A stretch of 29,977 nt of DNA, from NCBI RefSeq assembly GCF_036641015.1, contig NZ_JAVWFO010000021.1, positions 1 to 29,977 of the forward strand, in the 5' to 3' direction. Shown piece after piece: positions 16,007-24,479 of this stretch. This DNA is from Anaerorhabdus sp036641015. GTDB lineage: Bacteria; Bacillota_I; Bacilli_A; Erysipelotrichales; Erysipelotrichaceae. The position numbers and the translations under genes were made by a program. Below the pieces are notes generated by a model. It searched no databases. It had not been told where the DNA came from and was given only the letters and a program-made list of their open reading frames with translations. Every line of letters begins with the position of its first letter. Position 1 is the first letter of the stretch.

Positions 16007-17575
16007 TTAAAAACCAATCTTACTCATGACATGGATATCTTCAGGTTCAATTGATAATCCAACTTTCATGCCTTCTTCTCTAAAATCTGTTGTGTGAATT
16101 TTAAATTCTCTTCCCTTAGTTGCGAATGTGATTTCGTAATCACCTTCTGTTATGTTTTCATCATCAAAATCATATTTAACATCATAAATCTCAACAACAC
16201 TATCATCTTCCAATGACCATGCAGTGGCATTTGCCCAACGCTTTAAGTCAGTATCAAGAGCAATACTTTCTTTTATTTCATCTACTGTCTTATAGAAATC
16301 AAAAGCTTGTACTGCTTCCTCGTTATTTGCATCTTCTGTAAATATAGGTTCAATTACAGTGATATTAATTGTAACACTTGTACCATTACTTGTTTCAAAT
16401 GTGCATGGATATACACCTTTTTCTTCTTTAATATCATATGTTACTTTACTTATAGATAAGTCTTCATTGTCAAAATCCCATGCTTGCGCATTAGCTCGAG
16501 CAATTACATCAGAGGTAGTCAATTCTTTTACATCTTCTAAATCCATGTAGAAATTACTTGCACTGATTTTTTCTTTTTCTTCTTCATTTACAATATCTTT
16601 ATTTCCTAAGACATGCATTGTAACTTTTTTAGATGTACCCGAAGCCGTTTCAACAATAATTTCATAGTGAACGCCTTTAAATAATACCGATTTTACTTCG
16701 CCATTTAATACACCTTTATTACGTGCCACAATATCGATATCTTCAGGACGAATCATAATATCTACTGGTTCATTCTCTTTAAATCCGTGATCGACACATT
16801 TATAGTCCTTTTCATCAAAGTTAACTAAATAATCATCTTTCATTACACCATCTATGATATTTGATTCTCCAATAAACTTAGCAACATATTCATCAACTGG
16901 TTCATTATAAATTTCAATTGGTGTACCAATTTGAAGAATTTCACCATCTTTCATTACTACAATTTTATCACTCATAGTTAATGCTTCTTCTTGATCATGA
17001 GTAACAAATATAAATGTAATACCTACTTCTTGTTGAATCTTTTTTAATTCATGTTGCATTTCTTTACGTAGTTTTAAATCTAATGCCCCTAGTGGTTCAT
17101 CAAGCAACAATACATCTGGCTCGTTTACTAAAGCTCTAGCAATCGCAACACGTTGTTGTTGTCCACCTGATAAAAGAGTTACATTTCGTTTTTCATATCC
17201 TTCAAGTCCAACTAAACTCAACATACGATTAACTTTTTGTTCAATAACATCTTTTGATTGTTTCTTTATTTTTAAACCGAATGCAATATTGTCATAAACA
17301 TTTAAATGAGGGAATAATGCATATTTTTGAAACACAGTATTTAGATTACGTTTATAGGCAGGAACCTTACTAATTTCTTCACCATCAAATATTACTTCAC
17401 CTGAAGTTTGTTCAAGGAATCCACCCAGAATACGTAGTAATGTTGTTTTACCACATCCTGATGGTCCAAGTAGTGTAACAAATTCGTTTTCATAGATATC
17501 TAAATTGATTCCTTTAAGTACAATTTGATTATCAAATGATTTAACGATGTTTTTAAATTGTATTAATTTTTTCAT
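16007..17575 (-). CDS. potA: Polyamine ABC transporter ATPase PotA with an inserted Ig-like repeat region
   Basis: ATP-binding subunit (522 aa) that powers polyamine import. Walker A GPSGCGKTT is at 37-45, signature LSGGQQQ at 135-141, Walker B LLLDEP at 156-161 and the H-loop His at 193. The frame is open from 17617, but the ATG at 17575 has a strong GGAGAGGGG site and gives the normal start MKKLIQFKN. A TOBE-type domain begins near 241 and reaches GVHYEIIVET; about 155 residues (337-491) then intervene before the canonical TOBE end VGLSIEPEDIHVM. The insert holds two related units, ending in GVYPCTFETSNGTSVTI and GDYEITFATKGREFKI, like Ig-type repeats of Gram-positive surface proteins. Usual PotA length is about 360-380 aa. 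Confidence 0.93.
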   Translation of the reverse strand: MKKLIQFKNIVKSFDNQIVLKGINLDIYENEFVTLLGPSGCGKTTLLRILGGFLEQTSGEVIFDGEEISKVPAYKRNLNTVFQKYALFPHLNVYDNIAFGLKIKKQSKDVIEQKVNRMLSLVGLEGYEKRNVTLLSGGQQQRVAIARALVNEPDVLLLDEPLGALDLKLRKEMQHELKKIQQEVGITFIFVTHDQEEALTMSDKIVVMKDGEILQIGTPIEIYNEPVDEYVAKFIGESNIIDGVMKDDYLVNFDEKDYKCVDHGFKENEPVDIMIRPEDIDIVARNKGVLNGEVKSVLFKGVHYEIIVETASGTSKKVTMHVLGNKDIVNEEEKEKISASNFYMDLEDVKELTTSDVIARANAQAWDFDNEDLSISKVTYDIKEEKGVYPCTFETSNGTSVTINITVIEPIFTEDANNEEAVQAFDFYKTVDEIKESIALDTDLKRWANATAWSLEDDSVVEIYDVKYDFDDENITEGDYEITFATKGREFKIHTTDFREEGMKVGLSIEPEDIHVMSKIGF

Positions 17576-17589
17576 AGGTCCCCTCTCCT

Positions 17590-18129
17590 CTAAAATATTG
17601 GTGGTGTGCAAATCCACAATACTTTCGCACTTTGTGTTGAATCATTCTTTAAGTAATGCTGTTCATTTCCCTTGATATAAAATGTTTCACCTTTTTTAAT
17701 CAATATCCCCTTTTTACCTTCACCTTTATAAAGTCGAATTCGTCCAGATAGTACATATCCAAATTCTTCCCCTTCATGTGGTAATATTTGTTGGCTTTCA
17801 CCATTTTCAAATAATTCCAGCAAAATTGGTTCCATCTCATTTTTTTGGGCATTGGGAACTATCCAGTTCACAATACTACCATCTCGTTCATCAACGAAAT
17901 AATCATCAATCCCAAATACAATCTTCTCATTTTTTTCTTCTTGGAAGAATTTAGCTAAAGATGTTCCCAAAGCTTCGGCAATATCTTCTAGGGTTTGAAT
18001 TGATGGCGATGTCAGATTTCGTTCTAATTGCGATAAAAAACCTTTAGTTAATTCACAACGACTAGCAAGTTCCTCTAGAGTTAGATTGTTCTTCGTTCGT
18101 AACTGTTTTATCCTGTGTCCGATATCCAT
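17590..18129 (-). CDS. XRE-family regulator with cupin domain (PuuR-like)
   Basis: Transcription factor (179 aa) with an N-terminal XRE helix-turn-helix (LTLEELASRCELTKGFLSQL, about 16-35, then NLTSPSIQTLEDIAEALG) and a C-terminal cupin (about 105-176, with PHEGEEFGYVLSGRI and GNEQHYL). Regulators of this type next to pot genes often respond to polyamines. It is the first gene of the pot operon, 14 bases before potA. Two matching palindromes around its promoter suggest that it controls its own operon. Polyamines as effector is an inference from context. Confidence 0.88.
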   Translation of the reverse strand: MDIGHRIKQLRTKNNLTLEELASRCELTKGFLSQLERNLTSPSIQTLEDIAEALGTSLAKFFQEEKNEKIVFGIDDYFVDERDGSIVNWIVPNAQKNEMEPILLELFENGESQQILPHEGEEFGYVLSGRIRLYKGEGKKGILIKKGETFYIKGNEQHYLKNDSTQSAKVLWICTPPIF

Positions 18130-18143
18130 AAAATCGCCTCCTT

Positions 18144-18164
18144 TTGTTTAGTATTACTAAACAA
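18144..18164. promoter_or_regulatory. Palindromic operator 1 of the pot operon
   Basis: Perfect 9-bp arms TTGTTTAGT and ACTAAACAA are separated by three bases. The site lies between the -10 box and the AAAGGAGG ribosome site of the XRE regulator gene, so bound protein would block early elongation. Its 17-bp core matches the second site at 18240-18256. Confidence 0.72.
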
Positions 18165-18192
18165 TTTATTTTCATTTAATAAACCAAGTATT

Positions 18193-18220
18193 ATTATACA
18201 AAAACTCATCAAAATTGCAA
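18193..18220 (-). promoter_or_regulatory. Probable promoter of the XRE-pot operon
   Basis: On the minus strand TTGCAA and a perfect TATAAT are 16 bases apart. Operator 1 lies downstream and operator 2 upstream of this promoter. Confidence 0.65.
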
Positions 18221-18239
18221 TACATTTTATAAACTTTTT

Positions 18240-18256
18240 GTTTAGTAAGTATAAAC
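18240..18256. promoter_or_regulatory. Palindromic operator 2 of the pot operon
   Basis: A 17-bp site with outer arms GTTTA and TAAAC. On the minus strand it keeps the GTTTA....ACTAAAC frame of operator 1 at the same spacing, although the centre is less symmetric. It lies about 20 bases upstream of the -35 box. Two copies around one promoter suggest cooperative or looping repression. Confidence 0.55.
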
Positions 18257-18322
18257 TTTTGTACTAACTAACCCTCATCACAATATCAATAGAACAAAAT
18301 TTCTTAGAAATAACCAATTATA

Positions 18323-18346
18323 AAAGGTCGATTACAACCGACCTTT
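18323..18346 (-). terminator. Terminator after yfhO
   Basis: Arms AAAGGTCG and CGACCTTT form an 8-bp stem, with a G-U pair continuing it in the minus-strand RNA, followed by a U-rich tail. It lies 6 bases beyond the yfhO stop. Confidence 0.85.
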
Positions 18347-18351
18347 CGTTA

Positions 18352-20625
18352 TTATTTATCTTTTCGTACTGATTTTTCTTTCCAAACGACCATTCCAAAC
18401 AAACAAATACCTACAAGTGACACAATAAACCCTGCCTTAAATCCTTGCGGTGTAAAATAACACTGTATTTCATTGTATCCTGGTTCTAATCCAAAACCTA
18501 AAGTTCCACCTTGTACATCATAAGTTTTAACATTATTGCCATTTACACTAACCTTCCATCCTTTGTCATAAGGAATTGGAACAACCATGAAGCCACTATT
18601 GTCTAAAGTAATGCCACCCTGTAATGAATTCGCTGACTTATTTACCCAATCAAATCCTTTTAAATTTTCACTTTTTGCAAGATTTGAAATCTCTACTAAT
18701 TGCTCATCGTTTACTATCAATGTATCTAGGATTACACTTGAATCCCCTTTATAATCTGCTTCACTTATTACATTTGTATATACTCTAGCAAAATTACTGT
18801 AGTTTAAGTTTTCGTAGACTTCTAAATAATTAAAATCGCCTACTTTTTTAAAATTATTATGCGGTAAATCTGATTCTCCTGTTACAATCGCATACTTTGT
18901 ACCAAAATAATCAATAAGATTTGGATTTTCAATTTGGAATGCCCATGGTAAATACGTACTAATCTTACTGATATCATTCATTTGTATAATCGATGGGCTA
19001 TATGTTGAATCATACGCCATTAATCCCATAATATTATATTTTAGATTTAAGTTTGTCGCATAGTCCCAATAAACACTTGAAACAGGTATGTACAATCTAT
19101 ACAAACTAGAACTATTATCAGAATCTAGCTCTAATAAATAGTTATTCAATTCATCTTTACCTAACAATACATTCTCAACACCAGTAATAGTTGTCTTATC
19201 AAATTGACGATAATATGAATTACCAAATAAACTCATAAATGCTACAAAAGTAATTTCTATTAACGTAAATATCATTAGTTCTGTAAACTTGACTCCTTTA
19301 TTTAAAATAATATAAGCAATTGTAATAAAGAGTACATTAACTAGAATTAAAATATATTCTTTTATAAATCCATCATTATGCAGGAATACATAATTAAGAA
19401 CCAACGGAGCCACCACAAGCAGTACTACCATAACTATATAAGAAATACGTAAAACTTTTTTATTTATCAATTCATGATCTTCAATATATGGGATTGCCAT
19501 AACAATTGTCATAAATACAATTAGCTGACCCCATCTAAATGCCGGTTCACTAAATCCATGCATGAGTGAATTCATAAACGGAATCATCAACATAGCAAGT
19601 AAACCTAATAAGAGATTTCTCTTTACTTTATCCTTTGAAAACAAGTTTTGAAAGAATAAGAATGCATTGATACTACCTGTCCAAATATATAATGCTAGAA
19701 CGGTATCATTTGCTGTTATATAGTTGAAAATCGAATTAAAATCAAACCCTCTATTCATTAACATCGATGTAGGAGTAAAGAATCCTAGTAGAATATCAAA
19801 GTAAGGTTGTATCGAGTCATAAACTAGAAAAGCAGAACTTTTTCCTACTCGTACATTATTTAAGATACTTATAGCTTGTGGCAATAATGCAAAGCCCGCG
19901 ATAAATATTGCAATAAAATAAGCACCAATTAGTGGAAATACTGACTTAAATAAACCTTTACTATTTTTATTAATTTCTATATATCGATAAATATAGTAAA
20001 TCACCGTAAAACAAGATAATGAATAGAATGAATAATAGTTTGTAATCGCAAGAAATGTGGTAATAAGAATAAACCCTATTTTTTTCTTCGATTTAAAATA
20101 AACTTCAATTGATGCAAAGTAAAGTGGAATAAATGCATAAAACGCTAGAAAAAATGGATCTTTTATAGCCTCCAATGCCCACGAAGATAAAGCAAAACAT
20201 ACACCACCATAAACTAAAGACTTATTATTAAATTTTCTTGTTTTTCCATATATGTAGAATGAAAATGCCGCAATTAGCATCTTTGCCATTGTTTGAAGAA
20301 TTATTATATTACTATATGATAATCCTCTTGCAAAAAACACCGATAGATAATCAAAAATATTATGATAATAAAATATTTTACTACCCCAAAAATTATTACC
20401 AAGAAATGACGACCACGAATAAAATGGTAAACTCTTAAACTCTAATGAATCTCTCATCATAGTTTTTAAATTTTCATAGAAATAGGCATATTGTGTACGC
20501 ATATCCCAGCCAATAACAAAAGGTTTACCAGTAATGATGTATGGCAAAATACAAATTAGCATTATGACAAACACAATTCCTAATAACCAATATAGAGTTT
20601 TATGATTACTTAATTTATTTTTCAT
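18352..20625 (-). CDS. yfhO: YfhO-family membrane protein, GT-C glycosyltransferase-like
   Basis: Large polytopic membrane protein (757 aa from the chosen start) with about a dozen helices and a C-terminal extracellular domain. The early extracytoplasmic loop has IGWDMRTQYAYFYEN, with Asp41 and Gln45 in the place of the catalytic acid of GT-C enzymes. In Bacillus and Listeria, YfhO-type proteins are linked to sugar decoration of teichoic acid using a lipid-linked sugar. The frame opens at 20694, but GAGGGG stands at proper distance from the ATG at 20625, so I use that start. It is a single-gene unit with its own terminator. The exact sugar and target are unknown. Confidence 0.85.
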   Translation of the reverse strand: MKNKLSNHKTLYWLLGIVFVIMLICILPYIITGKPFVIGWDMRTQYAYFYENLKTMMRDSLEFKSLPFYSWSSFLGNNFWGSKIFYYHNIFDYLSVFFARGLSYSNIIILQTMAKMLIAAFSFYIYGKTRKFNNKSLVYGGVCFALSSWALEAIKDPFFLAFYAFIPLYFASIEVYFKSKKKIGFILITTFLAITNYYSFYSLSCFTVIYYIYRYIEINKNSKGLFKSVFPLIGAYFIAIFIAGFALLPQAISILNNVRVGKSSAFLVYDSIQPYFDILLGFFTPTSMLMNRGFDFNSIFNYITANDTVLALYIWTGSINAFLFFQNLFSKDKVKRNLLLGLLAMLMIPFMNSLMHGFSEPAFRWGQLIVFMTIVMAIPYIEDHELINKKVLRISYIVMVVLLVVAPLVLNYVFLHNDGFIKEYILILVNVLFITIAYIILNKGVKFTELMIFTLIEITFVAFMSLFGNSYYRQFDKTTITGVENVLLGKDELNNYLLELDSDNSSSLYRLYIPVSSVYWDYATNLNLKYNIMGLMAYDSTYSPSIIQMNDISKISTYLPWAFQIENPNLIDYFGTKYAIVTGESDLPHNNFKKVGDFNYLEVYENLNYSNFARVYTNVISEADYKGDSSVILDTLIVNDEQLVEISNLAKSENLKGFDWVNKSANSLQGGITLDNSGFMVVPIPYDKGWKVSVNGNNVKTYDVQGGTLGFGLEPGYNEIQCYFTPQGFKAGFIVSLVGICLFGMVVWKEKSVRKDK

Positions 20626-20644
20626 AGTCATCCCCTCGATAATT

Positions 20645-20650
20645 ATTGTA
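20645..20650 (-). promoter_or_regulatory. Possible extended -10 promoter of yfhO
   Basis: On the minus strand TGATACAAT fits the extended -10 form (TGn plus TACAAT), about 20 bases upstream of the yfhO start, with no clear -35 box. It lies between the trxA terminator and yfhO, where a promoter is needed. Confidence 0.4.
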
Positions 20651-20686
20651 TCAAATCTTTTAAAAAATATCTCTAATTCAAAATAA

Positions 20687-20705
20687 AAGAGCAAATTTTG
20701 CCCTT
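20687..20705 (-). terminator. Terminator after trxA
   Basis: On the minus strand AAGGGCAA pairs with TTGCTCTT (one G-U pair), and a U-rich tail follows. The stem begins directly after the trxA stop codon and closes the ygiQ-epimerase-nagB-trxA unit. Confidence 0.78.
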
Positions 20706-21017
20706 CTATTTAATCAAATTCAATAATGTTTCTAATGCTGGTTTTGGTTGGAAGCCAACAACATTCTTTACTACTTGACCATCTTTAAATACAAATAATG
20801 CAGGAATCGACATAACGCTATAGCGTTGTGCTAATTCTCCCAAGCTATCAACATCCACTTTAACAAATTCAATTGTATCGTAACTCTTACTAAACTCTTC
20901 AAGAACAGGTGTAATCATTTTGCATGGTCCACACCATTCTGCAAAGAAATCAACTAAAACTGGTTTATTGCTGGCAATTAGTTCATCAAATTCAGCAACT
21001 GTTTCAATTATTCTCAT
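20706..21017 (-). CDS. trxA: Thioredoxin
   Basis: Small cytosolic thiol-disulfide oxidoreductase (103 aa) with the active site WCGPC (Cys29 and Cys32) and the conserved cis-proline in SIPALFVFKDG. It keeps protein thiols reduced using thioredoxin reductase, which is not in this window. It lies 11 bases after nagB and ends at a terminator. The linkage to nagB is probably incidental. Confidence 0.95.
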   Translation of the reverse strand: MRIIETVAEFDELIASNKPVLVDFFAEWCGPCKMITPVLEEFSKSYDTIEFVKVDVDSLGELAQRYSVMSIPALFVFKDGQVVKNVVGFQPKPALETLLNLIK

Positions 21018-21028
21018 ATTTTTACCTA

Positions 21029-21754
21029 TTAAAGTTTGCTAGCTGCTGCTTTATCAACGATTACGATTACATTATCATGATTTTGTAAAGCACTTGCTGG
21101 ACAGTCTTCAGAGATAGGTCCTTTAATCATTCCATAAATTGCATCAGCTTTATTTTCACCTGTCGCAACCATAAGAATCTTTTTAGATTTTAAAATAGTA
21201 GAAATACCCATTGTAATTGCTTGTGTAGGTACATCATCAATGCTACCAAAGAAACGTGCATTGTCTTGACGTGTTTTTTCCTTTAATTCAACAATATGAG
21301 TTAATGTATCAAATGATGTTCCAGGTTCATTAAATCCAATATGTCCATTTGCACCAATTCCAAGTAATTGGATATCAATATTGTATTCTTTCATTGCTTC
21401 TTCGTATTTAACACATTCTGCAGGTACATCTGTACTATCACCTACTGGAATATGAATGTTTGATTCAGGAATATCAAGACCATCAAATAAATTTTCATGC
21501 ATAAATGTGTAATAAGTTTGATCATGATCTTTAGGTAAACCAATATATTCATCTAAGTTGAATGTAACTACATTCTTATAAGAAGTACCATTAGCTTTAT
21601 GATCTGCTTGCATTTTCTTATATAATCCGATTGGAGTTGAACCAGTTGCTAAACCAAGAACTGGTTTATCATTTCCTACTACTTCTTCTTTCATTACCTT
21701 AAAAGCTTCACTACTTGCTTCATCATAATTATCTACAACGATTATTTTAAACAT
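21029..21754 (-). CDS. nagB: Glucosamine-6-phosphate deaminase
   Basis: Cytosolic enzyme (241 aa) that converts glucosamine-6-phosphate to fructose-6-phosphate and ammonia in amino-sugar breakdown. GLATGSTPIGLY (34-45) is the phosphate loop, Asp68 in NLDEY is the catalytic base, and GANGHIGFNEPG (134-145) carries His138 and Glu143. Length is that of the short Firmicutes type that lacks the C-terminal allosteric tail of E. coli NagB (266 aa). No nagA or amino-sugar PTS lies next to it here. A 44-base gap separates it from the epimerase gene. Confidence 0.95.
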   Translation of the reverse strand: MFKIIVVDNYDEASSEAFKVMKEEVVGNDKPVLGLATGSTPIGLYKKMQADHKANGTSYKNVVTFNLDEYIGLPKDHDQTYYTFMHENLFDGLDIPESNIHIPVGDSTDVPAECVKYEEAMKEYNIDIQLLGIGANGHIGFNEPGTSFDTLTHIVELKEKTRQDNARFFGSIDDVPTQAITMGISTILKSKKILMVATGENKADAIYGMIKGPISEDCPASALQNHDNVIVIVDKAAASKL

Positions 21755-21798
21755 ATTTTCTTTCTCCTTTTATATTCCTATTATTTATATCACGTTTT

Positions 21799-22635
21799 TT
21801 AGTAAATTTCTATACCATACGCCGTTTCATAGTGATGATGAGGTGCTAAATTGATAGTTCCTTCTCTTTTTTCAAAAGGAATATCCATTTCTGTAAAATC
21901 ACCATGTCCATGCCAAGGTTCAATACACATGAATGGTGCATTTGGTTTAGTCCAAAATGCTAACCAACGATATCCAACGATATCAACAATAACACCATGC
22001 GTACCATTAGTTAGTCTCACACTTGAAGATACTGGATTCTCAAAGCATATTGTTGGGTTATCATCAAACATTTTATATTCGCAATTAATAGTTTTAGTGT
22101 TTTCTAAGCCTAATGGCCCATAAATTCCTTTTAAATTTTCGTTGTTTGAAAATTCTAAACGATAGTCTTCAAATGAATCATTAGTATCAATTGGACAGTT
22201 AAATGCTGGATGTAATCCAAAACTAAATGGCATCGTAATATCCGAATGATTTTCAATTTGATATCTTATTGTAACCTTATAATCACAAAGTGTATAAATA
22301 ACACGTAGTTTAAACTCAAATGGATAATTCTTTAAAGTTTCATCATTTGATGTAGTTACCATTGTAATTGTATTATCAGTTACCGATTCCACATCAAAAT
22401 GAGCACCTCTAACAATTCCATGATTACCCATATGATATTGTTTGCCATTGATATTTTGAATTTTGTTATAGGTATTACTTACCATTGGAAATAGAATTGG
22501 ATTTCTTCCTGCCCAATGTTCAGCATGTCCTTGCCACATATATTCAAGTCCTGTTTCTTTGCTTTTAAAACTTGTAATTTCTGCTCCTAGATTAGCGACT
22601 TCTAGTATCGCTAAATGATTTTCTATTCTTACCAT
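21799..22635 (-). CDS. Aldose 1-epimerase family protein (LacX-like)
   Basis: Predicted cytosolic galactose mutarotase-fold protein (278 aa) of the LacX/YeaD-like group, which acts on hexoses or hexose-6-phosphates. Likely catalytic residues are His72 in GNHGIVRG, His142 in GLHPAF and Glu239 in CIEPWHG. The frame opens at 22668, but the ATG at 22635 has AGGAG eight bases upstream and gives the family start MVRIENHLAILEV. It overlaps the end of ygiQ by 44 bases. The substrate cannot be told from sequence; the neighbour nagB hints at sugar phosphate metabolism. Confidence 0.85.
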   Translation of the reverse strand: MVRIENHLAILEVANLGAEITSFKSKETGLEYMWQGHAEHWAGRNPILFPMVSNTYNKIQNINGKQYHMGNHGIVRGAHFDVESVTDNTITMVTTSNDETLKNYPFEFKLRVIYTLCDYKVTIRYQIENHSDITMPFSFGLHPAFNCPIDTNDSFEDYRLEFSNNENLKGIYGPLGLENTKTINCEYKMFDDNPTICFENPVSSSVRLTNGTHGVIVDIVGYRWLAFWTKPNAPFMCIEPWHGHGDFTEMDIPFEKREGTINLAPHHHYETAYGIEIY

Positions 22636-24448
22636 GTTGGTTTCTCCTATTGTCGTAATGTTTAACATTTGATATTGGTGGAATTAGGCATTTCTTACTA
22701 TTTCCTACTAAATCTAAACGATTGGCTTTTTTTAGTGCTTCATACACTAAATCATAATTTTTAGGATATGAATATTGCATCAATGCTCGTTGTAATAGTT
22801 TCTCATGTGGATCCTTTTCAACATAAATTGGTTTATCTGTCAAAGGATCAATTCCAGTGTAATACATACATGTACTTAATGTTGATGGTGTAGGATAAAA
22901 GTCTTGCACCTGTTGAGGAGTATGATGAATTCTTTTTAAATAACACGCTAATTCAACCGCATCATGCAAATCACATCCAGGATGACTGCTCATTAAATAT
23001 GGTACTAAAAATTGATTCTTATTTGCTTCTTCATTTAAACGTTCATATTTTTTGGTAAAGCTATCATACAATTCAAAGTTACATTTACCCATAATATCTA
23101 ATACTTTATTCGATACATGCTCAGGCGCAACTTTTAATTGACCACTAATGTGATGTTCAATTAATTCCTTAAAGAATGTATCATCTTTATCATGCATTAA
23201 ATAATCATAACGAATACCTGATCTAACAAATACTTTCTTAATTTTCGGTAAACTTCGACACGCTCTTAGTATTTCAAGATAATCCGAGTGGTCTACCTTT
23301 AGATTAGGACATGGTTTTGGATGCAAACACTCACGATGCTTACATGTACCTACCTTCAATTGTTTATCACAAGAAGGATGGTAGAAGTTAGCGGTAGGCC
23401 CTCCTACATCATGGATATACCCTTTGAAATCATCATACTCAGTAATACGTTTAACTTCTTTTACAATAGAATCCTTTGATCTACTTTGAATTATTCTACC
23501 TTGGTGTGCTGTTAATGCACAAAAACTACAACTTCCAAAACACCCTCGATTACTTATAACACTAAATTTTACTTCTTCAATCGCTGGAATATATTTATAA
23601 CGAGGATGAAATTTACGCATATAAGGCAAACTATATGAATAATCCATTTCATCTGTTGTTAGTGGCAATGATGGCGGATTTTGAACAACATAACAATTTT
23701 TATATGGTTCTACTAATGTAGTAGCATTTAAAGCATCATGGTTTTCATGTTGCATCTTAAAACTTCTAGCATACATTCTTTTATTAGTTTTAATTTCCTC
23801 AAATGTTGGTAGTATTTCATGTTCAAAAAGTGTGTCTATATTATTAGTTTGATAAACAGAGCCTTTAATATATGTTATATCCTTGATATTTAAACCACCA
23901 TCAAGTGCTTCCGCAAGCTCGATAATACTATTTTCACCCATACCATATAAAACCATATCTGCCATTGCATCCAACAATATACTTGGTCTTACTTTATCAT
24001 CCCAATAATCATAATGGGCAAGTCGACGCAATGATGCTTCTATACCACCAAGGATAATAGCGGAATCAGGAAATAGTGAACGAACTTTTTTACTATATAC
24101 AATTGTCGCTCTATCAGGTCTTTTACCCATAACCCCTTCATCAGTATAACTATCTTTATCTCTTCTACGTTTACTCACAGAATAGTGATTAACCATTGAA
24201 TCAATATTTCCAGAACTAATTAGAAATCCTAAACGCGGTTCACCGAATTGTAAGAATTCATCATTCTTTTTCCAATCAGGTTGTGCTAAAAAGACTACTT
24301 TATAGCCATGTGCTTCTAACATTCTTGTAATGATTGCTGCTCCAAAAGAAGGATGATCGACATATGCGTCTCCACAAATATAGATAAAATCAGGCTGTTC
24401 CCAACCTCTTTCTAGCATTTCTTCTCTGTTAATAGGTAAAAATCCCAT
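22592..24448 (-). CDS. YgiQ family radical SAM protein
   Basis: A 618-aa protein of the UPF0313/YgiQ family. The N-terminal domain starts MGFLPINREEMLERGW and resembles a cobalamin-binding-like fold (GDAYVDHPSFGAAIITRMLE). The radical SAM cluster motif is CFGSCSFC with Cys303, Cys307 and Cys310, expected to bind a [4Fe-4S] cluster and S-adenosylmethionine. The C-terminal part has the block SSHPGCDLHDAVELACYLKR. The reaction of this widespread family is not known to me. The start has a GAGGTGATAT site. The far C-terminus overlaps the epimerase gene. Confidence 0.93.
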   Translation of the reverse strand: MGFLPINREEMLERGWEQPDFIYICGDAYVDHPSFGAAIITRMLEAHGYKVVFLAQPDWKKNDEFLQFGEPRLGFLISSGNIDSMVNHYSVSKRRRDKDSYTDEGVMGKRPDRATIVYSKKVRSLFPDSAIILGGIEASLRRLAHYDYWDDKVRPSILLDAMADMVLYGMGENSIIELAEALDGGLNIKDITYIKGSVYQTNNIDTLFEHEILPTFEEIKTNKRMYARSFKMQHENHDALNATTLVEPYKNCYVVQNPPSLPLTTDEMDYSYSLPYMRKFHPRYKYIPAIEEVKFSVISNRGCFGSCSFCALTAHQGRIIQSRSKDSIVKEVKRITEYDDFKGYIHDVGGPTANFYHPSCDKQLKVGTCKHRECLHPKPCPNLKVDHSDYLEILRACRSLPKIKKVFVRSGIRYDYLMHDKDDTFFKELIEHHISGQLKVAPEHVSNKVLDIMGKCNFELYDSFTKKYERLNEEANKNQFLVPYLMSSHPGCDLHDAVELACYLKRIHHTPQQVQDFYPTPSTLSTCMYYTGIDPLTDKPIYVEKDPHEKLLQRALMQYSYPKNYDLVYEALKKANRLDLVGNSKKCLIPPISNVKHYDNRRNQHGKNRKSFSDTRSR

Positions 24449-24479
24449 TTATATCACCTCTTCAATTATACCAAACATT

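Noticed and set aside
17573..17617. A 14-codon N-terminal extension of PotA (MDLHTTNILEERGP).
   Set aside because: It overlaps the regulator gene, does not match the family, and encodes the complement of the strong ribosome site that serves the internal ATG.
24465..24473. TGGTATAAT on the minus strand, an extended -10 element just before ygiQ.
   Set aside because: The start point would fall about 10 bases before the ATG and cut into the ribosome site, so it is unlikely to serve ygiQ; read-through from the acyltransferase gene is simpler.
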